NCBI GenBank assembly: GCA_018697195.1
Contig: JAGMWU010000038.1
Location: 426,850-490,849 of the forward strand
Direction: 5' to 3'
Length of the DNA: 64,000 nt
Source: Certhia americana
Taxonomy: Eukaryota > Chordata > Aves > Passeriformes > Certhiidae
The notes beneath the pieces are model-generated. The model saw nothing but the letters and a program-made list of their open reading frames with translations, was not told the origin of the DNA and ran no database searches. The position numbers and the translations under genes were made by a program. Shown piece by piece: positions 12,096 through 23,196 of this stretch; the stretch's first letter is position 1, and each line of letters opens with the position of its first letter.

Positions 12096-14702
12096 CTAAA
12101 AACAGAGTAAAACAGGGGTGCTGGCAGTTGGAATGGCTGTGGGTTGGATCACGGAAGGGAGTTGGGCACTATTTTCAACTGAGCACGTGGCAGGATGCTT
12201 CCTTAATCTGTAAAATGGGATTAGTCCCTTGTTCTCAGCAAAGCTGAGAACCAGCAGAGTCTTTCTGCACGAGTGACTTTGACTTCAGGACAGAGGAACC
12301 TGCAGGGTGGGAGCATGATTGGGGGTGAGCATGGGGCAGGCAGCCCCTGGGATGTGCCCTGTGGCACCCAGCAGTTCCTGACTGAGCCAGGGGGAGGAGG
12401 GGCAGGCAGGGAGGCAAACTGGGGTGACCACACCAGGCAGCTTTACCCCAGGTTTTGGGGTGCTGGGAGCTTTACCTCAGGTTTTTCGGTGCTGAGCTAC
12501 CATGAGAGAGGTGACAATGGTCAGCTACAGCCCAAGGCTGTGCCCTGGGTCAACAGCAGCTGCAGCTGGAAGAGTGCTGAATCCTTTGGGAATGGCTGCA
12601 TTTGCTCTTTAATTAGCCTTGACGGCTGCTGGAGCAGATTTTGCTGGTCCTTTCCTCTCTGAGGCTGGCCCTGGCTGGAAGTTGCAGGGTTCTGTGAGGT
12701 CAAGCTCCTTTTTCCTTCTTTGCCGTTTTCTTTTCTTCTATCCTTGCACATAGAAAATGCAGTGGAGGGAGGAAGCAGCATCATGGAGGCACATGATGCT
12801 GACTCTGATACTGTGGGAAGGGGAAGCTGTGGTTTGGCTGCCAGGTTATAGTTTGGCCTCTGGAAATGACCCTCTTGGAAAGGGAAGCGGTGTCTTGCCA
12901 AGCTCAGGCAGGGCTCAGCAGCCCCCCGGGAAATGTGGCAGCATTGGTGGTGGGTGGCTGGAGTAGGAGTGAGGGATCTCATGAGTAGCAACTAAGGACA
13001 ATGCTCAGCTCCTGGGAAACAAACCCCAGTTTAAACCAAACACCTGTGGAGGTCATGGAGAGTTTTCAGATTTTATTTTTTTTTTTTAAAGTTATTTATT
13101 TTCATTTCTAGGTTAGTGCTTTTCACCACAGCTCCCAGTGGCTGCTGACGAGTGACAGAGAACAGTGCTGGGGCCGTCCAGGGAAGGTCTCATGGACACT
13201 CGTCCCTCCTGGGCGTCAGAGCCCTGCTTTTCCCAGCGGGAGGGTGGCTCTGACATATCTCCTTCACCCCTTGGCCTCCGCTGAGCTCGCTGGGATGAGC
13301 CTGGTTTCTGTGGGTTGACAGCGTTATCTGGGACACAAGCAGAGCCAGGCTCCACTTTGGTCCCCGTTCCTTGGCTGGTGTGCATATCCTCAGGAGATAG
13401 CACAGCAAATTGTCCCTCGGGACTCCATATGCTTCACCTCCAATCACAGGATGGAAAAGGGGATTTACAGAACACTAGAGCCCAGCAAAGCCCCAGAGGC
13501 ATGGGGATCTGTCCCTGGAGGCCCATGGGTGTGTCCTCCTCGAAATGCTTAGACACTGCTTTTGTTCGAGCCCTAATGTGGATTTCAGTGTTTTCATGGC
13601 TTAAAAAAAATTTTTTCCCCCTTTCCAATTCTGATGAAAAATGAATTTGGGGAAAATAGAAATATTTAGACATTTTCCTGACAGGCAGCAGAGCTGGAAG
13701 AGCTGCGGTACAGCACGGTTCACGTGTGCTGATGAAAGCTCAGCACAAAGAATCAGGCTGGGAGACACAGCATCCTTGGCAGCATGAGACCCACAGCATG
13801 AAGTGTCAGTGCTCACCCCATAGGTCACTCCTCTTGCCAGCATCCCAGCATCAAGCTGCCTTCAAAATCTGGATAAGAAGATGGGTTTGAGCTGGTTTTG
13901 GGGAGGTTTTATATATATGTATGTATGTATATCTTGTGTACACAAAAATAAATGTAGTACATTAAAATATACTATATAGCATATTAAACCTCACTGTAGT
14001 AGGAGTTTTGTATTAAATAAATAGTAGTATATATATTACAAATATGTATTTTGCATTACATTGTGACTCTGTCAGGGCTGGAAAGGCGGTTGGGGTTTGT
14101 GGTCCATACCAGCCCCCCATTTTCCCATCAGAAGGTTTCTGGGCCAGATGTACCTTGAAAGGGCCAGTGAAAACCCCATCTGGAGCCACAGGATGCTGTG
14201 GAGACCTTGGGCATGTCAGTGAGGAACAGAGCTACTCTCCTCTGTGCAGGTGGCTCTGGGATGAGCCCAGACCTCCCTTTCCAGAAGACAGAGAAATCCC
14301 CAGCCCCGGAATCTGCCTTCCCCACCCCATTTTTTTCCTGCTCACACCCTCAGGTTTTGATGTCAGGGACATGTCAGCTGCATTGTCCTGAGCAGAGGGC
14401 AGCCACCACACCCTGTGCTGGGGAAGAGACAGTCCCCATCCTGCACCCCACTCCCTTTGTCCCAGCCCTTCAGGCTTCACCCCATTGCTCTGCCTCATTC
14501 CAAGGGGGTACAGAGCCTCCTTCCACACCCAGCAGGGCTGTGCCTTCCCAGGCTGGCCCCTGACCAGCTGCTCTCCCTGCTGGGTCCCCACCATCTGAGC
14601 TCCCTGGATGTGGATGCCGCATGCATGGGCAACTGCAGAACTGGATGTATGGGGCTGCTGAGCTGCTCTTGGTGGAGTGAGAGGGACTGAAGGCCATAAA
14701 CT
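12096..14702. other. intergenic DNA
   Basis: No recognised gene. The stretch contains a T run near 13075-13090 and an AT-rich microsatellite at 13905-14050. Open frames on both strands are short and unlike known proteins. Confidence 0.5.
13905..14050. repeat. AT-rich microsatellite block
   Basis: The block is built of TATATG/TATGTA steps followed by ATTAAA- and TAAATA-rich text. It is a low-complexity block of about 145 bp. Confidence 0.7.
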
Positions 14703-14970
14703 CATAGAATCATGGAATAGTTTGGCTTGGAAGGCCCTTAAAGCTCATCTCATTCCAACCCCCTGTCACTAGACCTTCCACTATCCCAGGTTGCTCCAAT
14801 CCCTGTTCAACCTGGCCATGAACACTTCCAGAGATGGGGCTGCTGTAGCTGCTCTGGGCAACCTGTGCCAGGGTCTCACCACCCTTATTGTAAAACACTT
14901 CTTCCTTATATCAAACCTAAATCAACCTCTTTTAGTTTAAAAATGCTCCCCCTTGTCCTATCCATCCTTT
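14703..14970 (-). mobile_element. CR1 LINE fragment, antisense
   Basis: It begins CATAGAATCATGGAATAG and proceeds through TTGGCTTGGAAGGCCCTTAA, the Thr-rich ACACTTCCAGAGATGGGGCT text and GCTCCCCCTTGTCCTATC. This is the reverse complement of the last ~270 bp of an avian CR1, truncated and non-coding. Confidence 0.9.
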
Positions 14971-15796
14971 TACTTGGACTTAGGAAGAGGAACTCAAGGT
15001 CCCTGTGCCCAAATATCTTGCAAAGTCATTTTTCTGCTTGAATTTTGTGGAGTTTTCCTGCAGAGTTGTTTGGTTGCCCCCTCCCTTCCCTCCATTTTCT
15101 AACTTGTTGCTGGTGTGGGGGGAAATAAATGCTCTTAAAAGAGTTTTGTGGCTGCAAAACGTCTGGACTGCACACAGCCCTGGGACTGCGAGGGTGGAGA
15201 CATGCTGGGGTAGGGCTGCAGCAGTGAGATGAGTTGCCTCCATCCCTGGCCCCAGCCTCTGCCTGGTGGAAAGAACAAGGCAGATGATTTCAAACCACCT
15301 GAAAACCACCTTAGTGTTCTCATGTCCCTTTGGGAGACATGGTGCAGGAGGTGCAGTTTTTGCCCCACAGCCATGCCTGTTCTGCCTGGTCCACCCTTGG
15401 TTTAGGTGGATGCTGTGGTAGGGTGAGGGACCAAAGACCCAGACAGACACAGAGGGGATGGGAGAGTTGGAGAGGGGAGGTGGTGAACTGATGGTACAGG
15501 TTCTGTGAGCTGCCTCATTAGTGGGTCAGGCCTGCACAGAGCACAGCACATCCTTGGGCCGTGCACACACTGAGCCGTGCAGGCAATGCAGCTCCCTGGG
15601 CGGGGGTTGCTGTGACAGGGAAGCCAGGGTGGTTTTCCTGCCTGTCGGTGCTGGTTTTAGGGAGTTGGGGAGCAGTGTGGGGCCATGGGCTGGTGGGAGC
15701 ACTGGGGCTGGCTGCCCCTTCCTGCAGCCCCCACACATCCCGGCTCCACCGTCAGCCTGACCCCTGATTACACTCCACAGGCTCTGCATCGCTGCC

Positions 15797-15829
15797 GTTG
15801 CCCTAGCAACGTGTCGTCGCCACAGCAAC
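15797..15829. promoter_or_regulatory. paired RFX X-box sites
   Basis: GTTGCCCTAGCAAC (15797-15810) and GTCGCCACAGCAAC (15816-15829) both fit the X-box bound by RFX factors. They lie 5 bp apart in the same orientation. Flanking text (to about 15900) is less GC-biased than its surroundings and contains ATTAATTT. X-boxes drive ciliary and neuronal genes, but which gene this site would serve is unknown. Confidence 0.45.
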
Positions 15830-17237
15830 CGTGACAACCTTATGCTCATTAATTTAAAAAGGTTCGCAGTGTAACAAATGAAATAGTTATAAGCTTGTCA
15901 GGGTGTTAAGGAGCAGGGGCTGACAACTTGCCCCCCTTGCCTGTGCTGCCAGAGCAGCCTGGCTCTGCCACGAGGTCCCCACCCCAGACCCGGGTTCATT
16001 CCACCATCTTTGAGTGCAGTAATTCCTTCAGGTCAGTCCTTGGAGCATCCTGGCAGTGCGGCATCACTTGATGATGTCCCCAGGAACCATCAGGGGCCAG
16101 GTGCAGGTGGGGGGCTGTGGCAGAGGTGGCTTTTTTGGGTTTGAACCAATGACTCTTCTGTTGGGCCATTCCTGCTGTGGTGTGGCTGATGTCTGGGATG
16201 AAGTCAGAGTGATCCCACTGTCCTTTCCCAGGGTCAGCATGGGGTCTGTCATGGAGGATAATTATTTTCTTGTAACATGTAGCACCTCAGTATCTACACA
16301 ATTAAAATTAATATCTTTATCTTTGTACCTAGTACGATTGAGAGGGGGAGGATGAACAGATCAAATACACATATATTGTGTGTGTGACTATACACACATA
16401 TATTCCTTAGGAAACCTGGACAGACCACAGATACCCTGGATATCCTCAGCTGGGGGAAGTTAATCCCAGCTGGCTGAGCCTGGCAGCTAAGGTAAATCAA
16501 TGTTTCCCTTGAAGTCCTGGGCCAGGTTGCTGACAGGTACAAAGAGGTATTGGAAAGCAGAAGCTGCTGAAGCCAGGGCAAAGGACACCAGTTGAGGATT
16601 TGGCTCTTGCTTCATTATATACCATTTTGCTGAAATCTCAGAGGATTTCAAGTGACCAAACCCCTTTAATCTCAAATAAAGGCCATTCTCTGGCTTTTTG
16701 TAAGTGGAAACACGAAAGGAACTGGTTTTCAAAAAATCCTGCCATTGCAGTTCTGCTTGGCAAGCTGAGAATAAGGTCATTTTTCAGCAAGAAAAGTGTC
16801 CGTTCTGTTAAAAATAAAAATGGTGAGTTCTGGGCCACATTTGTTCCTAATAGAAGCCAGTGCTGGGATTGCACTGTTTTTTGCTGAGACCCAGCATTTC
16901 CCAGCTCCAACACAGTCCCTTGTGCCAAACAAGTGTTGGTATGGGGACGGGGCTTGTCCCTCATTTCAGCTCCTGAGCCACTCTCCTCATGATCACCCAG
17001 CAGTTGCAAAGCCCAGACCTGCTCCCTCCATCCCTGCATCCAGCCCTGCAGACCAACACTGAGCAGGCTGGAGCTGGGGTTGGAGGATTCCTGTGGCCAT
17101 GAGGAGGTGGCAACTGCTAGGGCCCTGCTCTCTGCCCCATGCTTCAGGAAGGGAAATCCAGTGAGCACTCCAGGTGCTTGTTTCCTTTCCTTCAAGAGAT
17201 CCTTCAAAACCTTTCTCAATAATTAAACAAGCAAAGC

Positions 17238-17247
17238 CTAAAAATAG
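17238..17247. promoter_or_regulatory. perfect MEF2 binding site
   Basis: CTAAAAATAG matches the MEF2 consensus CTA(A/T)4TAG at all ten positions. One such match per several tens of kilobases is expected by chance, so it is only a candidate. Confidence 0.3.
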
Positions 17248-18076
17248 CACCAATATCTATTATATGTGGCAGAATAATTTAAGGGGAGAGCAGAGAAGAA
17301 GGTGTCCCAAACTCAGTGTCCCAAACTTCCCTCCCCAACCTCAGTGGGCTCCTGATGAGTGCAAGGAGGCTGCTGGATGTCAGAACCCCAGGATCTGGTG
17401 GCCGGTGGCTGGGATGCCTTCCAAAGCAGCCGGGTTTGAGGATGTTTCCTTCTCTGGAAGAGGCTTTTCAGCAGCCTTTTATGCTATGGTGGGTTTTGGA
17501 AGGGCACAGCAGCCTCAGCTGTGGGTCCCAGGCTGCAGCAAGGAAGGCCTGGAACCCACATCCATGGCTGAAAGCATCTTGTCCACCCTGGGAACTGGCA
17601 GCGGGCACCCTAGGTTTATCCCAAAATAAGATGATAGCACAGTTGGCCACCCAGCACAGGGTGCAAATGCTACTGTGTGTGGCAGCCCAGAAACAGCATC
17701 CCTGGGAGCGGCAGCTGGAGAATTAAATCTGCACTCTCCTGAGCTCTTGCTTATCTCCAAAGCTCCCAGCACTGAAGAGGGGCTGTGGTGGGGTAGATAA
17801 ACCCATCACTTGAAAGGGGCTGCTGGAGCCTTGGCTCGAGGGAAAGGCAGTGAGCTGAGGCCCTGGACTGGGGGATCTTGGACCTGGGGGTGCTGGAATT
17901 CGGAGCTGTGCCTCATGGTCCTTGGAGGGGGGCTCTGACTCATGTGGAGAACCAAAATGAGACTCAGTGTCAGCAGTACCATGGCACCTCAGTGTGAAAT
18001 GGGACTGCCACACTGAGGGTTGGTGATGATCCTGGCAGGGAGCTGTCAGGGGTAACTGGGATGGCAGGCTTGGTGG

Positions 18077-18212
18077 GGATGCCATGGCAGGTTAGCCAGG
18101 ATGCTGTGCCTGGAATAGCCAGGATGCTGTGGCAGAGTTAGTCAGAATGCTGCTGGAGGGTTCACTGAGATGCTACGGCAGGATTCACTGGGATGATGTG
18201 CCAGGCACACTG
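18077..18212. repeat. 23-bp minisatellite, six units
   Basis: Six consecutive 22-23-bp units each start GGATG, GAATG or AGATG and end in AGCCA, AGTCA or CACTG (for example GGATGCTGTGGCAGAGTTAGTCA, split here only by description). A partial unit precedes at about 18058. Units differ from one another by several bases, so the array is old. Confidence 0.8.
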
Positions 18213-19514
18213 TGAGCTTGAAGAAAGCTCTTCTTGCAGCATGGAGAAGCCATGTAGAAAGGGAGCAGGGAGACACCCTGGGGGACACCTGGGAAGAGGT
18301 GAAGGGGGATGGATTAGGAATGGAAAACAGCCCCTGGAGCAGAGAGAGGGGAGGAACCAGCGTGCAGCTCTTTGATCTCTGTTTGGGGCATCCCAGGATG
18401 TGCCCATTGTCTGCACAAGGTAGCCAGCCCAGCCTCCTAAAACTCCTCACAGAGAAAGGCAAACAGCTCAGCCCGTGCGTTGCATAACCAGGAAAAAAGG
18501 CGTCCTCGTCCTCGGAGCCGAGTGGCTGCCGGCCAACTTTGGCATTAAAGTGGAGCAGAGGATACCGGGAGGGGAGCACGGATTAGGCGGGGAGGAGACG
18601 GGATCAAGTGAGCAGCAGCGAGGGCAGGCTGGCCGCAGCCTCACGGAGGGTCATGCTTCCCAGGGCCACGGCCAGGAGGGACCCAGCCTCCTTTCCTGGT
18701 GCAAAGCACCTGGATCTGCGGTGCAGAGCCCCAGGCACCTCCCATCCATGCCTAGGATGGGTCGGACCCACGGTGGTGAGGCTGCCTGACTCACGGGTGA
18801 TAAGGAACTCACCCAGGAGAGGCTTTTTGTGTGTGATGGGCTCAGTTTGTGCAGGTTTAACTGGCTGGGCGATGGGGAGGTGCAGGGCCCGTTCATTAGG
18901 GCCAGGCATGTGTGCAGGAATCACAGGAGCATCTCTAGGAGGAGGGGATGGAGATACTCGTGTTCAGCACTGAGGTTCCGGCTGCAGAGACCTGGATCTT
19001 TGCTTTCTCTGAGCTGCTGAGCATGGAGCTGCTCTGGGTCTTGCACTGATTCAGCAAGATGTGAAGGCTTGTAACTTTTAGGAGTTCTTGGAAACTGGGC
19101 TGCTCCCAGTCAGCAGTTACTCCTACACATGGAGGAGATACGCTTGCTCGGGGAGCTTCTGGAGCTCTACCCGCTGGCTGCCGCAGCCACCGCCAGCACC
19201 AGAATGGGGCTGCAGTTTTATGTTAGGAAGAAAAAGAAGAGATCAAGTTAATTTAAAATTGCAAGGTGCTCCAAAGTGTTCCCAGTCTCCATTAGCTGAT
19301 AAGCAGTGTGCTGGGCTTAAGCCTCCAGGGTGCTAAAACGTGCTAAAGGACGCTTACTTAACTAATAAACCTCCAGCAGCAGGAGATGGGGGGTTCTGCT
19401 GTGCCTGTTTTGCCCCAGGAACTGCTGCTGTCCTGGCTGGAAACCTCCAACACAGACCAGCAAAGCTGATGCCAGCTTGGGCTGAGCTATACCCCAGATG
19501 GGTTTGCTGCCTGC

Positions 19515-19965
19515 AGAATCACAGAATTATACGCTTGTTTGGGTTGGAAGGGACCTTAAAGCTCATCCCCTGCCATTGTTAGGGACGCCTTCCACTATCC
19601 CTGGTTGCTCCAAGCCCCGTCCGACTTGACCTTGAACACTTCCAGGGATAGGACACCCCAGCTTCTCTGGGTAACCTGTGCCAGGGCCTCATCAGCCTTC
19701 ATAGAGAATTTCTTTATAACATCTCATCCTCTGGACTCACTCCAGCAGCTCCATGTCCTTCCTGGGCTGGGGGCCTCAGAGCTGGAGGCAGCACTGCAGG
19801 TGGGATCTCAGAAAAGCTGAGCAGAGAAGACTCCCCCCCTTTAGGTGCTGCCCATGCTGTGGGATGAGCCCCACATATGTGGGACAGCATTGTTTGTATT
19901 GGCTGCCAGTTTGTCTTGCCAGGTCACGTTGAGCTTCTTCTTCCCCAACAGCCCCAAGTCCTCTT
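19515..19965 (-). mobile_element. CR1 LINE fragment, antisense, longest in window
   Basis: It starts with GAATCACAGAATTATACG and TTTGGGTTGGAAGGGACCTT, then runs through the CCAGCAGCTCCATGTCCTTC and GTCACGTTGAGCTTCTTCTT text found further inside avian CR1. It therefore reaches past the 3' UTR into the end of the former second reading frame. It is decayed and non-coding, and its right limit is uncertain. Confidence 0.8.
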
Positions 19966-21239
19966 TTGGACATTTCCCTGGAGGGTTTGGCCCTGGTGGC
20001 TACCCCACAGAGTGTCAGTCCTGGTGAGCACATCTCACACCCTGCAGCAGGTGACAGACTGGGGTTGTTGGCAAATAGTCCTGACCAGTGGCCAGGCCAA
20101 GGCAACACCAATGCTTTGCAACAGCAGTGGGGTCCTCCCCCACGCCCTTGAATTTATCAGATGTTCTCCAACTGTAGCAGCCATGGTAGCCCAGCTCAGG
20201 ACGCATAATTCTCTCCCTGGCTCTGAGGGTGTCAGGGAGGATGAGGATGGTCTGTCCTCAGCGAGTGTGCTGCTGGCCCCAGGTATGCTTGTGCACAGCT
20301 GCCTCTGCCTGTTGCCCACAAGTAGTGGCCCCCACTTAGGGTGGTTGCTTTCTGAAACTTGAGTAATTTTAATTTTTCCCCACTCTCTCGTGGTGGCTCC
20401 TGTTTGAGGGCTCACCACGATGGTTCCCACTCACCCATCTGTCTGCCTTTGGAAGCCGAGCATTCCACAGGCTGGGTGCGAGCGAGCATGGCAGTTCCAG
20501 TGCTGCTGGAGGCACTGGGAGGGGGCTGGGGATGCTCGAGGAGAGGAGATTCAGGGCTGCAGTTTGTGCCATGGGGAGCTGAAGGGCAGTGGGTCTGCAC
20601 TCAGCTTTGCATCAAAACCAGGGACACAGCCAGGAATCTCTGTCCCCCAAGAGCGTTGCAGTGCCAGCGCCCCTGGCATGCTGCCCAGGCTTCCCAGCCT
20701 TGGGTCCAGGATCAGGGCGAATCCCGTTTTAAGGCAAAAGGTTATGGGTGGGAAGGAAGCAATCACAAAGCAAACACCACAGCCTTCTCCAACTGCACAC
20801 GGCTCTGGCACAATAAATAGAAGGAAAGGGACAAAAATAGCCCCCTGTGCTGCATCGTGGACATAGCAAGGAAGCAGGGCTGTGCTTTGGGGTGGGGGGT
20901 ACTCCCCCGCCCACCCCGACGCCTGGAGTCACGGCCAAGGGGACGTCCTGCAGCGCTGCGGCTGCCAGACAATATCCTGGAGCAGAAATGATGAGTGGGC
21001 TTCTGAGAAGGTACCTAAGCCCTTATAAAAGTCACTGCACCCCGCATCTGAGCCCTTGCAAAACTTGTTGCATCCCACGCCTTGGCAAAGCTCTGGCACT
21101 TCCCCTGCGTGCAAACCCTGCTCCCAGCCCCCAGGACCCAGCCGAGCTGCCCCGTAACTCGGGCAGAGGCAAAGCCCAGATGTGAAGGCACAAGGACTGG
21201 CTGAGTGCCCGGCAGCCGGGAAAAAAACTGGCCCTGGCT

Positions 21240-22290
21240 TTGGGAGCAGATTCAGGGATCTTGCACATCGAATGTAAGCTGCCTTCCCCGGTCAACAGAG
21301 CTCCTGGTCCCCATTTGAAGTGGGTTTGGAGCACGGCGAGGAGGAGGGGAGGATGCAGGCATGGGCCTGGAAGCAAAATGTGTTCACGCTCCCGTGCAAG
21401 CCTTGTGATGGGCGAGAAAAAGCCTCATCTTCCCCCAGCCTGTGCTGATTCCCCCTGGGGTGAGCCAGGAAACACCTCCCGGCGGCACCAGGACCCGGGT
21501 CCCGTTTGGGTGGGGGATTCAGCGGGGTGGCCCCTCCCGCCACGGCCCCGCTGCTGGGGTGCGCAGCTGGAGCCCTCCCAGGGCCCTGCCGCTTTAACCT
21601 GCCTCTCCCACGTGCTGTCTGGTTGTGCTGGAGACGGTGACGCAGGCAGGACGTCAATGGACGCTGTGGGAGAATTTAGACTTGGAGAGGAAGGGGGGCA
21701 GGGAGGAAGGGAGCGTTTGCAGGAGCGGGGGGCCGACGGGGGTGCACGGCCGGGGCAGGAGGGACCCCGCTCCCAGCCTTGCAGGGTCGCCTGCGAGCAT
21801 CGTTGGCAGCTTCGTCCATGCAATGTTCCCCCCCCCACCTTCCCCGGCATATGTTGGGACCGGGGCCTCAGCCAGCTGCGAGGGCAAATAATCCTCCTCC
21901 CTCGCCCAAGCCGCGGTGGGCGGCGGGGGGGCCCGAGGGGCCACGTGAAGGCGATGCTTCCTGCCTGCCCGCGCTGCACCCCCCCCTCCGCCTTGTCACC
22001 ACACGTGTGCCACTCTTGTCCTCGCCTGGGTCGGGCACTCAGCGAGTGTGCCGTGCTGTGCCCTGGGCATGTCACCCCAGCGCAGGCAGGAGGTCACGGG
22101 TGCCCCAGGAACAGGGCTGGCAGAGACCCTGGCGGTCACCGGGGCTGTCCCTCGGCTCGGGGCTGGGGAGCTGGGAATGACCCCGTGAGTGCATCTCCGT
22201 GCACAGCTCCGCTCCTCTCCCCGTCCCGAGATGGGCTGTGCCGCTGCCAAGGGCATCACCTCCACCCCGGGCCAGGGTCCAGCTGATGTG
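21240..22290. other. GC-rich block, weak CpG island
   Basis: The block is rich in G+C with scattered CpGs (densest near 21640-21960). It is open in several frames on both strands, including 348 codons on plus and 216 on minus. The proline, glycine, arginine and serine bias in every frame is what GC-rich non-coding DNA gives. A minor promoter or exonic remnant cannot be excluded. Confidence 0.35.
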
Positions 22291-22874
22291 GCATGACAGG
22301 ACCCCCATCCCCCTCCCTCGCTTTCAGCTCTGCATACCAAGGTCACCGGCACTGCCAGGGACAAGCTGGCAGCAGCACTTCCACTCCAGTGAGGGATGAG
22401 ATGAGCCACAAACTCTGATTCCTCTCTGCATCCAAACACAATCTTTAAGAGCCAAACTGGTCTCCTCAGAACCAGCATGGAACTCTGCTCCCACTTGATT
22501 CAGAGGGAGGAACAGCGGCAGAGAGAGACAAAAGAGTCGTGGCAAGGAGGCTGTGATGCTGCTCCGCAATACTAGACTCTGCTCTCGGCCTCTTGGCTTT
22601 GCCCCCAGCCCTCACCCCACTCCCCTCCCTGAGCTCTGTGCAGGAAAGAAACAAATGTCTTTCCCACTTTAGGTTTTTGGGTGCCTTTTCTTTCTTTAAT
22701 AGCCTGAAGGGTGTAGGTGGCTGCATATCTCGGAGGACCCAGAAGTCCTGCCTCCTTCCTGCTGGCATAGGGCAAGGGAAAGCAGTTTCCACTGTCAAGA
22801 GGCTGCGCACCAGCTGTACAAAGCAGCAGCCTGGTGTGGGAAGGGAGTTACTCAGCATTTGGTTCCCAAGAGAC

Positions 22875-22895
22875 AAAAAAAAAAAAAAAAAAAAA
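22875..22895. repeat. poly-A run
   Basis: Twenty-one A residues in a row. No recognisable element body precedes it, so it does not look like a retroposed copy. Confidence 0.8.
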
Positions 22896-23186
22896 GAAAG
22901 GCAGCTCAAACTGACTTTCCAAAATACTTTGAGGTTCATAGTAATGTTCTCGTCTTTGTCTCATAAATATCCTGGGTTGGATCCTTCCCTCATTTTCATC
23001 CCATAACTTACGGAGAGGCACCAGAGCGCGGCTGCTGCATGTTATTCTGACTATTTTTATTTTTTATTTCTTTGGATACATGATCTCAGTTGATTGGAAA
23101 ACAAACCCCAGAGAATCCTTGAGGAGAGACTGCAAACAGCTCTTGGTGAGATGACTAATCCCATCTCTATCTAAACCAACAGCATG

Positions 23187-23196
23187 CTAAAAATAG
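23187..23196. promoter_or_regulatory. perfect MEF2 site upstream of CpG island
   Basis: CTAAAAATAG matches CTA(A/T)4TAG exactly. It lies in an AT-rich patch (23030-23240) that also has CTATTTTTAT at about 23050, one base off consensus. It is about 2.3 kb before the CpG island. MEF2 genes are known to autoregulate through such sites. Assignment to MEF2D is inference. Confidence 0.4.

Larger units (their letters stand above)
14985..19514. other. intergenic DNA with regulatory-looking patches
   Basis: No gene recognised. The notable contents are the paired X-box at 15797-15829, a perfect MEF2 site at 17238-17247 and the 23-bp minisatellite at 18077-18212. Open frames on both strands are not supported by splice sites or homology. 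Confidence 0.5.

Noticed and set aside
21024..21031. TATAAAAG as a promoter
   Set aside because: It lies in a short imperfect ~36-bp duplication (AAGCCCTTATAAAAG / GAGCCCTTGCAAAAC), with no initiator or gene after it. It is probably chance.
21240..22286. 348-codon plus-strand open frame (and 216 codons on minus)
   Set aside because: The region is GC-rich and open in several frames at once. The composition is Pro/Gly/Arg/Ser-rich with no recognisable domain and no splice pattern.
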